From assembly GCA_964578625.1 (NCBI GenBank), contig CAZODQ010000002.1:39246-103245 (forward strand): a stretch of DNA of 64,000 nucleotides. The letters are read 5' to 3'. The stretch comes from CAZBSE01 sp964578625. GTDB lineage: Bacteria; Actinomycetota; Humimicrobiia; Humimicrobiales; Humimicrobiaceae. The notes under the pieces are model-generated. The model searched no databases. It worked only from the letters and a program-made list of their open reading frames with translations, and was not told the origin of the DNA. Positions 45,192 through 54,242 of the stretch are shown in pieces. Numbering within the stretch: position 1 is the stretch's first letter; every line of letters starts with the position of its first letter. The translations under genes were made by a program, and so were the position numbers.

Positions 45192-45230
45192 AAGTCCTGT
45201 ATCCTAGAAAAATACAGGACTTAATTTTTT
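45192..45230 (+). terminator. Rho-independent terminator after the lysine-rich micro-ORF
   Basis: An 11-base perfect stem (45192-45202 with 45212-45222, core AGTCCTGTAT), a 9-base loop, then AA and six T on the plus strand. The complementary strand lacks the T run, so it serves the plus-strand unit rather than the converging DUF2179-type gene. Confidence 0.85.
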
Positions 45231-45239
45231 CGTTTTCCA

Positions 45240-45764
45240 TCACTTTTTCTTTAGACCCCTTATAAATCCTCCCCGCATTTTATCCAGCATATAACTTGCC
45301 ACAAAAGCTGAAGGATCTTTTAAATGAACGAGGTTATGCAACCTTGTAAGACTCGAATGGTTACATACCACATTTATAATTTCCACCTTGCCCTGCAATC
45401 CTGCACCTTTATAACATGTAAATCCAAAACCCTCGCTAGAGATTAATTTCTTTATTTCTTCATTATGCTCTTTGGAAATAATATTAGTACTAATCAAGTC
45501 CCTTGATAATTTTTCAGATATTACAATGCCCAGTACAGTACCTACTGCAAATCCGGCCCCGTAGGCAATTATTCCGTAAATATTATCGATATCCTTGATT
45601 ATCCTGACTATAATAGATATAAAAATAGTCACTTCAAAAAACCCCACGATTGCAGCAAAGGTCTTCTTCCTTCTTACTATCATATTCACTCTAATAGTAC
45701 CCAGGCTCACATCGATTATTCTCCCTATGAATATAATCAATGTCCATATTAAAATATTAATCAA
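45240..45764 (-). CDS. DUF2179/UPF0316-type membrane protein
   Basis: 174 residues with three hydrophobic segments in the first ~90 residues (starting INILIWTLIIFIGRIIDVSLGTIRVNM, only partly quoted as family signature IDVSLGTIRV). A soluble C-terminal domain follows, with EGFGFTCYKGAGLQGKVEIINVV in pieces typical of DUF2179. The function of the family is not established. It converges on the lysine-rich micro-ORF unit and is read towards it. Confidence 0.8.
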   Translation of the reverse strand: MINILIWTLIIFIGRIIDVSLGTIRVNMIVRRKKTFAAIVGFFEVTIFISIIVRIIKDIDNIYGIIAYGAGFAVGTVLGIVISEKLSRDLISTNIISKEHNEEIKKLISSEGFGFTCYKGAGLQGKVEIINVVCNHSSLTRLHNLVHLKDPSAFVASYMLDKMRGGFIRGLKKK

Positions 45765-45929
45765 CTTTTTACCCTCAATTCATATAAATATATTTTATGC
45801 CTTCTCTATATCAATGAATTATTTTAACATTAAAAAATAAAAGTTCTACCGATTTATATGTAACTGGATCATCCTTCAACTTTAACCTATATTGACAAAC
45901 AATTTAATTGTTTCTTTACTGATTATAGA

Positions 45930-46478
45930 CTAATGGTGGTTTCCTTCTATTATCCCATACCCTCCGGTCACAGCATCTTTAAATAACTGGTACCTCGGTG
46001 GAAAATAAGAAAACAGGCTGAATGAAACCAGACATATTAAGATAATCACCGCTCCAAGAATATTCAAAGATAAAAATTTCTTTCTTATAAGCATAATCTT
46101 GTAACCTACTGACTGTGCAGCTGCTATAGCAACAAAGAATATTATAATATCCACTGCCAGCAGCTCTGTACCTGTAATATATGTATATGAATAAAATAAG
46201 ACAATTATTACGGATGGTATCAATAAAAATGTGACTGCCTTGGCAAAAAAGAAATTTTTGATTTTTCTCTTAAAAATAAAAAATTCTATTACTCCCCAGA
46301 TAAATGCCGGCCAAAAACCTATTTTCAAATGTTCCCATACGCTTTCATTTACCGCACTTATAATAGCCAGTGGTTTCCAGAACCCGCTTAGTTCAAATGT
46401 GAAATGCAGAAATGATCCCGCCAGTGATATAAACAGTATTCCAAACATTTCCCACTTCAACACTTTTTTTCTCTCCAT
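45930..46478 (-). CDS. DUF6512-like integral membrane protein
   Basis: 182 residues from ATG at 46478, chosen because GGGAGGTCAA precedes it; an upstream in-frame start at 46532 has no such site. Five or so hydrophobic segments. Near the N-terminus it has LHFTFELSG and SAVNESVWEHLKIGFWPA, which I associate with the DUF6512 family of unknown function. Monocistronic, transcribed away from the unknown membrane protein at 46.6 kb. An 8-base perfect inverted repeat at 45897-45913 past its stop could be a weak terminator. Confidence 0.7.
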   Translation of the reverse strand: MERKKVLKWEMFGILFISLAGSFLHFTFELSGFWKPLAIISAVNESVWEHLKIGFWPAFIWGVIEFFIFKRKIKNFFFAKAVTFLLIPSVIIVLFYSYTYITGTELLAVDIIIFFVAIAAAQSVGYKIMLIRKKFLSLNILGAVIILICLVSFSLFSYFPPRYQLFKDAVTGGYGIIEGNHH

Positions 46479-46644
46479 TTGACCTCCCTTCTTAATAATT
46501 AAAAATAACCAATATCTATTGTACCAAACCATTAAAATATACTAACAGCATATTAGATATTTATAACATTTCTAAAAAAAATATGAAAAATAAATAAAAA
46601 AATTATAAAATTATAACTAAAGTCCAATTAAAACCTTGGTGATT

Positions 46645-47781
46645 ATGACCGACAAAATAAAAATTATAAAATCATCCTGCTTTTCACTGTTTTGCTTACT
46701 CCCGGCATTAGCATTCTGGTATACGCTTAACAATCTCTTTTTATGGAGAGAAGGCAGCGTTATTAACGATTTAATAGTTACTTTTTTACTTTTCAGCGTA
46801 TTTTTTATATTTTCAATGATATACCTGTTGCTGGTCGATAATAGAAAAATCGTAATGATTTCGTCATTTTTTATCGTCTTTAGCTCCCTCATATTCATGC
46901 TTAGAATAAACGGAACATGGGTAGGAATACCGGCCATTATCGGATATACAGCCTCAACCTTAATTCTCTTTGCAGCTTATAATATGACTAATAAAAATAT
47001 TTTATACGACAGGAAAAACAGTATCGTATTTCATGCCGGCAAATCTATCCTCAAGGCAGGCTCAATGCTTCTTATTGTCTTCGCACTTTTGCTGTCAGTT
47101 ATTTTCTATTTTAATTTCCCTCTTCTTGACAGCGAAGGCAGAGTAGTTATAGAGGAATCGTTGTTAGAAACAGTATCCAGACCTTTTGGAAATCTTATAA
47201 ACGATATTATGCCTATTTACGACTTTGATATGAGTGTAAACGAATTTATTATGCTTACAACAATTCTGGGGCTGCCCTTTGCACAAAAAGAAGGTGTTGA
47301 AATTGAGCCTCTTATTAATGCAGAAGAGCCGCCTGAAGAAGTCATAAATTACCTTGAGAGCAAAGGATTAAGTAACTTTGAAGAAATAAATTTTGCCGAA
47401 TATATTCAGGAAGACGAAGAGTTCAGAGACATATTATTGGAAGAACTAAAAAAACTTTCATCTGAAGCAGACCCGATCCTCCTATATGAATACCGCAGGA
47501 ACCTGTCCGATAACTGGGGAATTAAAATAGGTACAGATGAAAGAATGGGAGAAGTATATACAAGATTTATAAACAGCAAGATAAATCAGATACCTCAAAA
47601 AACCCGAAGCCTGATTTTAATATTTCCAGCAATATTTTTTTTCGGACTGCTTCAGGTATCTTTTTTAATCTTAAATTTCTTATATGCTTTTTTATGCTGG
47701 GCAATACTCATTATTTTTTACAAAGCCAAATTCTACCACTATAAAAAAGTCGAGGTTGAAAAAGAAGAAATAGAACTGTAG
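46645..47781 (+). CDS. Unrecognised membrane protein with a large acidic external domain
   Basis: 378 residues from ATG at 46645 (in-frame TTG and GTG lie 9 and 6 bases upstream). Four or five hydrophobic segments in the first ~170 residues, a soluble region of about 150 residues rich in Glu and Asp (e.g. IEPLINAEEPPEEVINYLES), then one or two C-terminal helices and a charged tail (KKVEVEKEEIEL). I do not recognise the family. It converges on queA, with 6 bases between stops, and sits where tgt would normally follow queA. Confidence 0.8.
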   Translation: MTDKIKIIKSSCFSLFCLLPALAFWYTLNNLFLWREGSVINDLIVTFLLFSVFFIFSMIYLLLVDNRKIVMISSFFIVFSSLIFMLRINGTWVGIPAIIGYTASTLILFAAYNMTNKNILYDRKNSIVFHAGKSILKAGSMLLIVFALLLSVIFYFNFPLLDSEGRVVIEESLLETVSRPFGNLINDIMPIYDFDMSVNEFIMLTTILGLPFAQKEGVEIEPLINAEEPPEEVINYLESKGLSNFEEINFAEYIQEDEEFRDILLEELKKLSSEADPILLYEYRRNLSDNWGIKIGTDERMGEVYTRFINSKINQIPQKTRSLILIFPAIFFFGLLQVSFLILNFLYAFLCWAILIIFYKAKFYHYKKVEVEKEEIEL

Positions 47782-47787
47782 ACCAAG

Positions 47788-48801
47788 CTATTTTATCAGC
47801 ATGCAGTCTCCAAAACTATAAAACCTGTAATTATTTTTCTTCGCCTGCTCGTATGCATTTAAAATATTCTTTCTTCCTGCAAAAGCAGACACCATCACAA
47901 GTAAAGTCGATCTTGGCAGATGAAAATTGGTAATCATAGAATCAACTATCTTAAATTTAAAACCAGGATATATATAAATATCGGTGACTCCCCTATCCCC
48001 TTTTATTTTTCCATATTTTGACATCAATGTCTCAAGGACTCTTACAGATGTCGTTCCTACTGCGATAACTCTCTTTCCCATCCTTTTTGACCATATGATC
48101 TTTTCTGCCTCGGAGTCCTTTATATAATAATTTTCATTGTGCATTTTATGTTTTTCAATTTCAGCGGATGAAATAGGTCTGAATGTATCAAGTCCTATCT
48201 CCAGGCTCAGCTTTGCAATAATGACACCCATCTTAACTAACTCGCTAATTAACTTTTTAGAAAAATGAAGACCTGCAGTCGGGGCAGCAGAAGAACCTTC
48301 TTTTTTTGCATATACAGTCTGGTAACAGGACTGATCTATATTCTTGCTTTTAATATATGGAGGAAGAGGGATATTACCGTATCTTTCAAAAATAATTCCA
48401 GCCGGAGCATTGAATTCTACTACAGCTCTACCGTAATCAAATTTTGATTTCACTATAAAATAATGCTCACCTATATATACTTTACTTCCGGATTTTAGTC
48501 TTTTTGAAGGCTTAAGCAATGCCAGATAGCTATTATTCTTTTCTTTTTTTAAAACAAGACACTCGATTTTTGCTTCCGTTTCTTCCTTTACCCCTATCAG
48601 CCTGCACCTTAAAACTTTACTCTCATTTACAACCAGCACATCTCCTCTTTCGATATGAGTTGAAATATTATAAAAAATGTCATGCTTTATATCACCTGTT
48701 TTCCTGTTCAGGACAAGAAGTTTGGAATTATCTCTTTCAGGCAGCGGTTTTTGAGCTATAAATTTTTGGGGAAGTTCGTAGTCAAATAATTCAACTCTCA
48801 T
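47788..48801 (-). CDS. queA: S-adenosylmethionine:tRNA ribosyltransferase-isomerase
   Basis: Transfers the ribosyl moiety of SAM to preQ1 in tRNA, forming epoxyqueuosine, the step after Tgt. 337 residues with the family landmarks YELPQKFIAQKPLPERD, the AAPTAGLHFS motif and NFHLPRSTLLVMVSAF. It follows ruvB after 13 bases, the order seen in Firmicutes. Confidence 0.97.
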   Translation of the reverse strand: MRVELFDYELPQKFIAQKPLPERDNSKLLVLNRKTGDIKHDIFYNISTHIERGDVLVVNESKVLRCRLIGVKEETEAKIECLVLKKEKNNSYLALLKPSKRLKSGSKVYIGEHYFIVKSKFDYGRAVVEFNAPAGIIFERYGNIPLPPYIKSKNIDQSCYQTVYAKKEGSSAAPTAGLHFSKKLISELVKMGVIIAKLSLEIGLDTFRPISSAEIEKHKMHNENYYIKDSEAEKIIWSKRMGKRVIAVGTTSVRVLETLMSKYGKIKGDRGVTDIYIYPGFKFKIVDSMITNFHLPRSTLLVMVSAFAGRKNILNAYEQAKKNNYRFYSFGDCMLIK

Positions 48802-48814
48802 AATTTAAAACAAA

Positions 48815-49843
48815 TTATTCGAACAGTTTGGGGTTTGATTGTTTATTTATTCCCATATATTTAAAAGCAAGATTTGTGGCCATTCTTCCCTTTGAAGTCC
48901 TTTTTACAAATCCAAGCTGCAGGAGGTATGGTTCGTAAACATCTTCGATTGTATCTGCTTCCTCTCCTATGGATGCAGCTATTGTTCCAATACCTACAGG
49001 GCCTCCATCAAACTTTACCACCAGAGTGTTTAAAATCTTTTTATCCACTACATCCAGACCTAATTTATCTATATCCAGTCTGGCAAGAGCTTCTTCTGCT
49101 ATCTTGTCATCTATTAAGTTATTACTATACATTAGAGCATAATCACGCACTCTTCTCAGCAGTCTGTTAGCTATCCTCGGAGTCCCCCTGCTCCTGCCTG
49201 CAATGATTCTTGCTCCTTTATCCGTTATTTCTATTCCAAATATGCCTGCTGACCTTTTAATAATTTTAATTATGCTTTTTTCATCATAATAATCCAGCCT
49301 TAAATTTACTCCAAACCTTTCCCTCAGCGGTGAAGCTACCAGGCCGATTCTCGTTGTAGCACCGATAATAGTAAAAGGTGCTATATCAATTCTAATAGAT
49401 TTTGCGGAAGGACCTTTTCCTATAATTATATCCAGCTTATAGTCTTCCATTGCAGGATAAAGTATTTCTTCTACATTTCTGCTTAATCTATGGATCTCAT
49501 CAACAAATAAAACATCGAAATTCTCAAGATTTGTAAGTATAGCAGCCAAATCTCCGGCTCTTTCTATAGCTGGGCCGGATGTAATCCTAAAACCCACCTC
49601 AAGCTCATTTGCAATTACTTCTGCAAGGCATGTCTTTCCAAGACCAGGCGGACCTGATAGTATTACATGGTCCAGCGGCTCTTTTCTTTTTTTTGCAGAT
49701 CTAATAAATACCAGGAGATTTTCTACTAATTTCTCCTGGCCTATAAATTCTGATATATATCTGGGTCGCAGATTTTTATCAAGCTCGGTATCTACCTTTA
49801 TATGTTTGGGATTTATATCACTGTTTTCCTTATTATCCTTCAT
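48815..49843 (-). CDS. ruvB: Holliday junction branch migration ATPase RuvB
   Basis: Hexameric motor that drives branch migration with RuvA. 342 residues: LRPRYISEFIGQEKL, Walker A GPPGLGKT (about 64-71), Walker B LFVDEIHRL, sensor 1 GATTRIG, sensor 2 RSRGTPRIANRLLRRVRD and a C-terminal winged helix. ruvA lies 25 bases upstream. Confidence 0.98.
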   Translation of the reverse strand: MKDNKENSDINPKHIKVDTELDKNLRPRYISEFIGQEKLVENLLVFIRSAKKRKEPLDHVILSGPPGLGKTCLAEVIANELEVGFRITSGPAIERAGDLAAILTNLENFDVLFVDEIHRLSRNVEEILYPAMEDYKLDIIIGKGPSAKSIRIDIAPFTIIGATTRIGLVASPLRERFGVNLRLDYYDEKSIIKIIKRSAGIFGIEITDKGARIIAGRSRGTPRIANRLLRRVRDYALMYSNNLIDDKIAEEALARLDIDKLGLDVVDKKILNTLVVKFDGGPVGIGTIAASIGEEADTIEDVYEPYLLQLGFVKRTSKGRMATNLAFKYMGINKQSNPKLFE

Positions 49844-49868
49844 GATCTCTTTTATCTGTCTTCTGCTC

Positions 49869-50459
49869 CTATATTTCCCTTAATGTCATCTTTAATATAT
49901 TTTCAACCTTCTCCTTCTCAATTACTTCAGTACTTAACTTCAATATTGCCTTGCTGATCTCGCTGGAACTATAGCCAAGTGTCTTAAGAGCCTGTTTGAC
50001 CTCATATATCTTTTTATTTTCTGATAATCCCACAAGTGCTATCCCTTCTATACCTTCCTCTTTTATTTTATCTCTGAGCTCTAAAATCGTCCTTTCGGCA
50101 AGTTTTTTGCCGATTCCCGGTATCCTTCTTACCAAATCTACTTCTTTATTTGCAATTATTCTTTTCAGCTCCTGACTGCTGTAAATCGATAAAGCACTTA
50201 AAGCTATTTTAATTGATATCCCTGAAACTCCAAGCATTTTTAAAAAAAAATCTTTTTCATCCAAATCAAGAAATCCAACCAACCTCAGATCATCTTCTCT
50301 GACATGTGTGTATACATCAAGTTCTATTTCCGAATTTTCTTCCGGTATTTTTTCAAAAGTCCTGCTGGATATCAATACCTCAAATCCTATCCCTCCTGCC
50401 TGCACTATAATACTTGATGGTGACTTCTTGATTATTTTTCCGATTATTTTTGCTATCAT
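49869..50459 (-). CDS. ruvA: Holliday junction DNA-binding protein RuvA
   Basis: Tetramer that holds the four-way junction and loads RuvB. 196 residues: an OB fold, paired helix-hairpin-helix motifs (FLKMLGVSGISIKIALS and RRIPGIGKKLAERTI), and a C-terminal UBA-like domain that contacts RuvB (VKQALKTLGYSSSEI). It follows ruvC with 5 bases between. Confidence 0.97.
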   Translation of the reverse strand: MIAKIIGKIIKKSPSSIIVQAGGIGFEVLISSRTFEKIPEENSEIELDVYTHVREDDLRLVGFLDLDEKDFFLKMLGVSGISIKIALSALSIYSSQELKRIIANKEVDLVRRIPGIGKKLAERTILELRDKIKEEGIEGIALVGLSENKKIYEVKQALKTLGYSSSEISKAILKLSTEVIEKEKVENILKMTLREI

Positions 50460-50464
50460 AAAGA

Positions 50465-50989
50465 TTACCTGTTCTTTTTATAAGTTTCAACCTTATCTTT
50501 AAACTTTTTATTATTAGCATGACATAAAGACACAGCCATAGCATCCCATGCGTCGTCCTTCTTTGGGAAAAAATCATCCTTGACTTTAAGTATGGCCTTC
50601 AGCATATATTTTATTTGTTTTTTTGTCGCTTTTCCATAACCAACCACTGCCTGCTTTACCTCAAGAGGAGTATACTCAAATATTCTAAGATTATTAACAC
50701 TTCCGGCCAGAATGGATATACCTCTTGCCTGACCTACATTCAGTGCTGTCTTTGCATTGATGCTGAAAAAAATTTCTTCTATTGCCAGACAATCAGGATT
50801 GAATTTTTTAATTACTTTATTTATCTCTATATATATATCTTCCAATCTTTCGCAGAGCGGTTTGGTTTTTTTTGTTACAATACAGCCGGAAAAAATAGGA
50901 TGGTACTGGCCTTTTTTAATATCCAGTATGCTTACTCCTGTGGTTTCAAGTCCGGGATCTATACCCAATATTCTCAATTTATCGGTCAT
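50465..50989 (-). CDS. ruvC: Holliday junction resolvase RuvC
   Basis: Cuts Holliday junctions symmetrically. The catalytic acidic residues are in GIDPGLETTG, AIEEIFFS and KKDDAWDAMAVSLCH. 174 residues from ATG at 50989, which places LRILGIDPG where homologues have it; a GTG at 51013 overlapping yebC would add eight residues. It follows yebC and precedes ruvA in the classic order. Confidence 0.96.
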   Translation of the reverse strand: MTDKLRILGIDPGLETTGVSILDIKKGQYHPIFSGCIVTKKTKPLCERLEDIYIEINKVIKKFNPDCLAIEEIFFSINAKTALNVGQARGISILAGSVNNLRIFEYTPLEVKQAVVGYGKATKKQIKYMLKAILKVKDDFFPKKDDAWDAMAVSLCHANNKKFKDKVETYKKNR

Positions 50990-51002
50990 TATTTTTAAAT
51001 CT

Positions 51003-51752
51003 CTATACTTCACTCAATATCTCATCGGATATCTCAAGGTTTGAATTTACATTTTGTACATCATCATGCTCATCCAGGGCATTTATTAGTTTTAAAGCTT
51101 TTACGCCATCTTCCTTTGATAATTTTACGGTGGATTTGGGTATAAGCCCGATTTCACTTGATTTTATTTTTATACCTTTTTTCTCTATAGCCTGCTTTAT
51201 CTTTATGAAATTTTCAGCAGAAACATTAATTTCATAAACACCTTCATCCTCATCAATATCCTCAGCACCCATATCAATCATATCAAGCATAAATTCTTCT
51301 CCGTTTTTTACTTCACCGCAGTCCACTATTATTATTCCCTTTCTTTCAAACTGCCAGTTTACACTTCCGCTCTCACCAAGAGTACCATTATATCTACTCA
51401 AGATATTCCTGATATCCGAAGTACTTCTGTTTCTGTTTTCAGTCATAACTTCTATTATTATAGCTATCCCTCCGGGACCATAGCCCTCGTAAAGTATACT
51501 CTCATAATTTTCTCCCTCTATCTCACCTGTTCCTCTTTTAACAGCTCTCTCTATATTACTCTGGGGCATATTATATTCCTTGGCCTTTGCAATAGCATTA
51601 GCAAGAGTTATGTTGTCTTTTGGGTCGTCTCCTCCTCCTTCTCTCACTGCTACAATGATATTCCTGCTGAGTTTCCCAAAAATGTTTCCCCTTTTTGCAT
51701 CCTCTTTTGCCTTTTTATGTTTAATTGAGTGCCATTTTGAATGCCCGGACAT
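51003..51752 (-). CDS. yebC: YebC/TACO1-family protein
   Basis: 249 residues beginning GHSKWHSIKHKKA, the unmistakable family start. Members have been described as transcriptional regulators and, more recently, as translation factors that help ribosomes pass proline-rich stalls. It is placed between pdxT (1 base gap) and ruvC, an arrangement typical of Actinobacteria. Confidence 0.96.
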   Translation of the reverse strand: MSGHSKWHSIKHKKAKEDAKRGNIFGKLSRNIIVAVREGGGDDPKDNITLANAIAKAKEYNMPQSNIERAVKRGTGEIEGENYESILYEGYGPGGIAIIIEVMTENRNRSTSDIRNILSRYNGTLGESGSVNWQFERKGIIIVDCGEVKNGEEFMLDMIDMGAEDIDEDEGVYEINVSAENFIKIKQAIEKKGIKIKSSEIGLIPKSTVKLSKEDGVKALKLINALDEHDDVQNVNSNLEISDEILSEV

Positions 51753-51753
51753 G

Positions 51754-52350
51754 CTAGTTCTCTCCTTTGTTATTTTTAATCATATTTATAAAATACTTGT
51801 GAATCCTTAAATCATCGGTTAGTTCTGGATGAAATGTGCTCGCTATAATATTATTGTCCCTTATTAAAACAGCATCCTGCCCAAATTTTCCCAGCACTTC
51901 GACTTCCTTTCCGATATTTAATATCTTAGGAGCCCTTATAAAAATTGACTTAAATTTCTTTCCGTTTTGACTTCCATCAAGATTTATGTTCAGAAGCTCT
52001 TCAAAACTGTCAATCTGCCTTCCGTAGGCATTTCTCTTTACATCAACATCTATATAGCCCAGACCCCGACCTTCCCCATCAATATTCTTCGCAATCAGTA
52101 TCAGACCTGCACAGGTCACAAATATAGGTTTGCCGTCTTTATAAAATTTATTCAGTCTGCTTCTGAATTTATACTTTTTAAGTAGTCTGCTTATAGTAGT
52201 ACTCTCACCCCCTGGTATTATAAGTGCGTCAACTACATCAAGCTGCTCTGGAAATCTTATCTCCACTGCAGAAACACCGCATTTTTCCAGTATTTTAATA
52301 TGCTCTTTAAATGCTCCCTGAAGAGAAAGTATACCTACTCTAATACTCAT
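51754..52350 (-). CDS. pdxT: Pyridoxal 5'-phosphate synthase, glutaminase subunit
   Basis: Releases ammonia from glutamine for PdxS. 198 residues. The triad is intact: Cys in FVTCAGLILIA, His and Glu in STFHPELTDD. The oxyanion loop reads PGGESTTISRLL. It is 9 bases downstream of pdxS; the two form the DXP-independent PLP synthase. Confidence 0.97.
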   Translation of the reverse strand: MSIRVGILSLQGAFKEHIKILEKCGVSAVEIRFPEQLDVVDALIIPGGESTTISRLLKKYKFRSRLNKFYKDGKPIFVTCAGLILIAKNIDGEGRGLGYIDVDVKRNAYGRQIDSFEELLNINLDGSQNGKKFKSIFIRAPKILNIGKEVEVLGKFGQDAVLIRDNNIIASTFHPELTDDLRIHKYFINMIKNNKGEN

Positions 52351-52359
52351 TTTTATATT

Positions 52360-53241
52360 TTACCACCCTCTATTAGAAATCATTTTTTCCTTTGTAAGTT
52401 CGGACACAGCAGTGCCGCTCATGGGACTCCCCAGGCCTCTGGAAACTCTGGCAAGGACTTCAGGATTATTATAATGGGTTGTCGCTTCTACGATAGCCGT
52501 GGCCATTTTTAAGGGATTTTCCGATTTAAAGATCCCGGAACCCACAAATATACCGTCAGCCCCAAGCTGCATTATCATTGCTGCATCAGCAGGAGTTGAT
52601 ATACCGCCTGCAGAAAAATTAACCACAGGTAATTTCCTGTTCTCATGTACATATAATACCAAGTCATAAGGAGCACCCAACTCTTTAGCTGCAGTCATAA
52701 GCTCTTCTTTCGGAAGTGAGACGATTTTTGCTATCTCGTCCTTTATGCACCTCATATGTTTTACAGCTTCAACTACATCTCCCGTACCGGCTTCCCCTTT
52801 GGTTCTGATCATTGCGGCGCCTTCGCCAATCCTTCTTAATGCCTCTCCTAAGTTTATAGCTCCGCATACAAACGGAACCTTAAAATTCCATTTATCTATA
52901 TGGTATTTTTTATCAGCCGGAGTCAGGACCTCACTCTCGTCTATATAATCAACTCCTATGGCTTCCAGTATCTGTGCTTCGGCAAAATGACCTATCCTTG
53001 CCTTAGCCATGACCGGAATGGAAACAGTATCCATTATTTTTAGTATGATTTCTGGATCGGTCATCCTGGCTACGCCTCCTGCTTCCCTTATATCAGCAGG
53101 TATTCTCTCCAGCGCCATTACCGATACCGCTCCTGCTTCCTCGGCTACTTTTGCCTGCTGTGGTGAAGTAACATCCATTATTACTCCGCCCTTCAGCATC
53201 TGGGCAAGCCCTGATTTTACCTTTAATGTTCCTTTCTCCAT
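52360..53241 (-). CDS. pdxS: Pyridoxal 5'-phosphate synthase, synthase subunit
   Basis: Builds PLP from ribose 5-phosphate, glyceraldehyde 3-phosphate and ammonia. 293 residues, TIM barrel. The lysine that carries the chromophore lies in MAKARIGHFAEAQ, the second lysine in IRTKGEAGTGDV, and GADGIFVGSGIF closes the barrel. It has the AGGAGG-type site ACACCTCC on the opposite strand just before its ATG. Confidence 0.98.
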   Translation of the reverse strand: MEKGTLKVKSGLAQMLKGGVIMDVTSPQQAKVAEEAGAVSVMALERIPADIREAGGVARMTDPEIILKIMDTVSIPVMAKARIGHFAEAQILEAIGVDYIDESEVLTPADKKYHIDKWNFKVPFVCGAINLGEALRRIGEGAAMIRTKGEAGTGDVVEAVKHMRCIKDEIAKIVSLPKEELMTAAKELGAPYDLVLYVHENRKLPVVNFSAGGISTPADAAMIMQLGADGIFVGSGIFKSENPLKMATAIVEATTHYNNPEVLARVSRGLGSPMSGTAVSELTKEKMISNRGW

Positions 53242-53259
53242 ATATTAAAACACCTCCAA

Positions 53260-54204
53260 TTATTTTACTCCTATTCCCAGCGACATATTTTCAAGTCTCC
53301 TTATCCTTTCTTCCGTCGGAGGGTGGGTATTAAATAAACTTTTAAAAGCAACCTTTGACTTACTGCCTATGGGATTTGCTATAAATAAATGTGCAGTTGC
53401 ACTATTTGCAGTCTGTACCTCACTGTGCTTGCTTATCTTCCTAAGAGCATTTGCAAGACCCGCCGGGTATCTGGAAATCAGAGCTCCTGTCGAATCTGCC
53501 AGAAATTCCCTGTTTCTGCTTACAGCAAGCCTTATTAATGTGGCTATTAAGGGTGACAATAATATAAGCAGTATTCCGACTATAAGCAAAATAAGAGATA
53601 ATATCCCACCGCCTGAACTTCTGGATGTCCTTCTTCTGCCGGCACCGCCGAATATCATAGACCTAAGCATAATATTACTTATTACAGAGATCATTCCCAC
53701 CAGAACGACAATCACAGTTCCAAGCAGTATATCGTAATTTTTTATATGAGACAGCTCATGTGATATGACTCCTTTCAGTTCTTCGTCATTAAGATTGTCA
53801 AGAATACCCTGTGTAAAGACCAGTACGCTGTTCTGTGGATTTCTTCCGGTTGTAAAGGCATTCATGCCCACATCCCTTACTATATATATTCTGGGCATCG
53901 GCAGACCGGCAGCTATTGCAAGTCCTTCTACCATATAATAGACTCTCGGGTTTTCCTCTCTTGACAGCGGTACAGCCTTTGTAAGGCCGAGTACAATCCT
54001 GTCGCTGTAGTAATAACTTGAAAAACTCATAATAATTGCAAGTATAAGAGCCATTACCATAATTAATATTGAGTAGTTATTACTTACGCCAAAACGCCAG
54101 TCTATATAATAGCCTACCGCAAACCCTATCGCAGTTATAAATGTTATGAATCCGACCATTATAAATATTGTCTTTGCCCTGTTCCGGGCAATTTGCTCAT
54201 ACAT
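53260..54204 (-). CDS. htpX: Membrane M48 protease HtpX
   Basis: Zinc protease of membrane-protein quality control. 314 residues: two N-terminal membrane helices, the zinc motif SHELSHIKN with the third ligand in REFLADSTGA, and two more helices between them around a Gly/Ser loop (GGAGRRRTSRSSGGG). It follows lemA by 38 bases; htpX-lemA pairing is common. Confidence 0.96.
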   Translation of the reverse strand: MYEQIARNRAKTIFIMVGFITFITAIGFAVGYYIDWRFGVSNNYSILIMVMALILAIIMSFSSYYYSDRIVLGLTKAVPLSREENPRVYYMVEGLAIAAGLPMPRIYIVRDVGMNAFTTGRNPQNSVLVFTQGILDNLNDEELKGVISHELSHIKNYDILLGTVIVVLVGMISVISNIMLRSMIFGGAGRRRTSRSSGGGILSLILLIVGILLILLSPLIATLIRLAVSRNREFLADSTGALISRYPAGLANALRKISKHSEVQTANSATAHLFIANPIGSKSKVAFKSLFNTHPPTEERIRRLENMSLGIGVK

Positions 54205-54242
54205 GACTTAATAATACCTTTTTACTTAAAAATTTTATGCTG

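Noticed and set aside
45892..45913. TTGACA plus an 8-base inverted repeat after the DUF6512-like gene as a plus-strand promoter
   Set aside because: No -10 box follows at 16-18 bases and no plus-strand gene starts nearby. The inverted repeat is better read as a weak terminator of the minus-strand gene.
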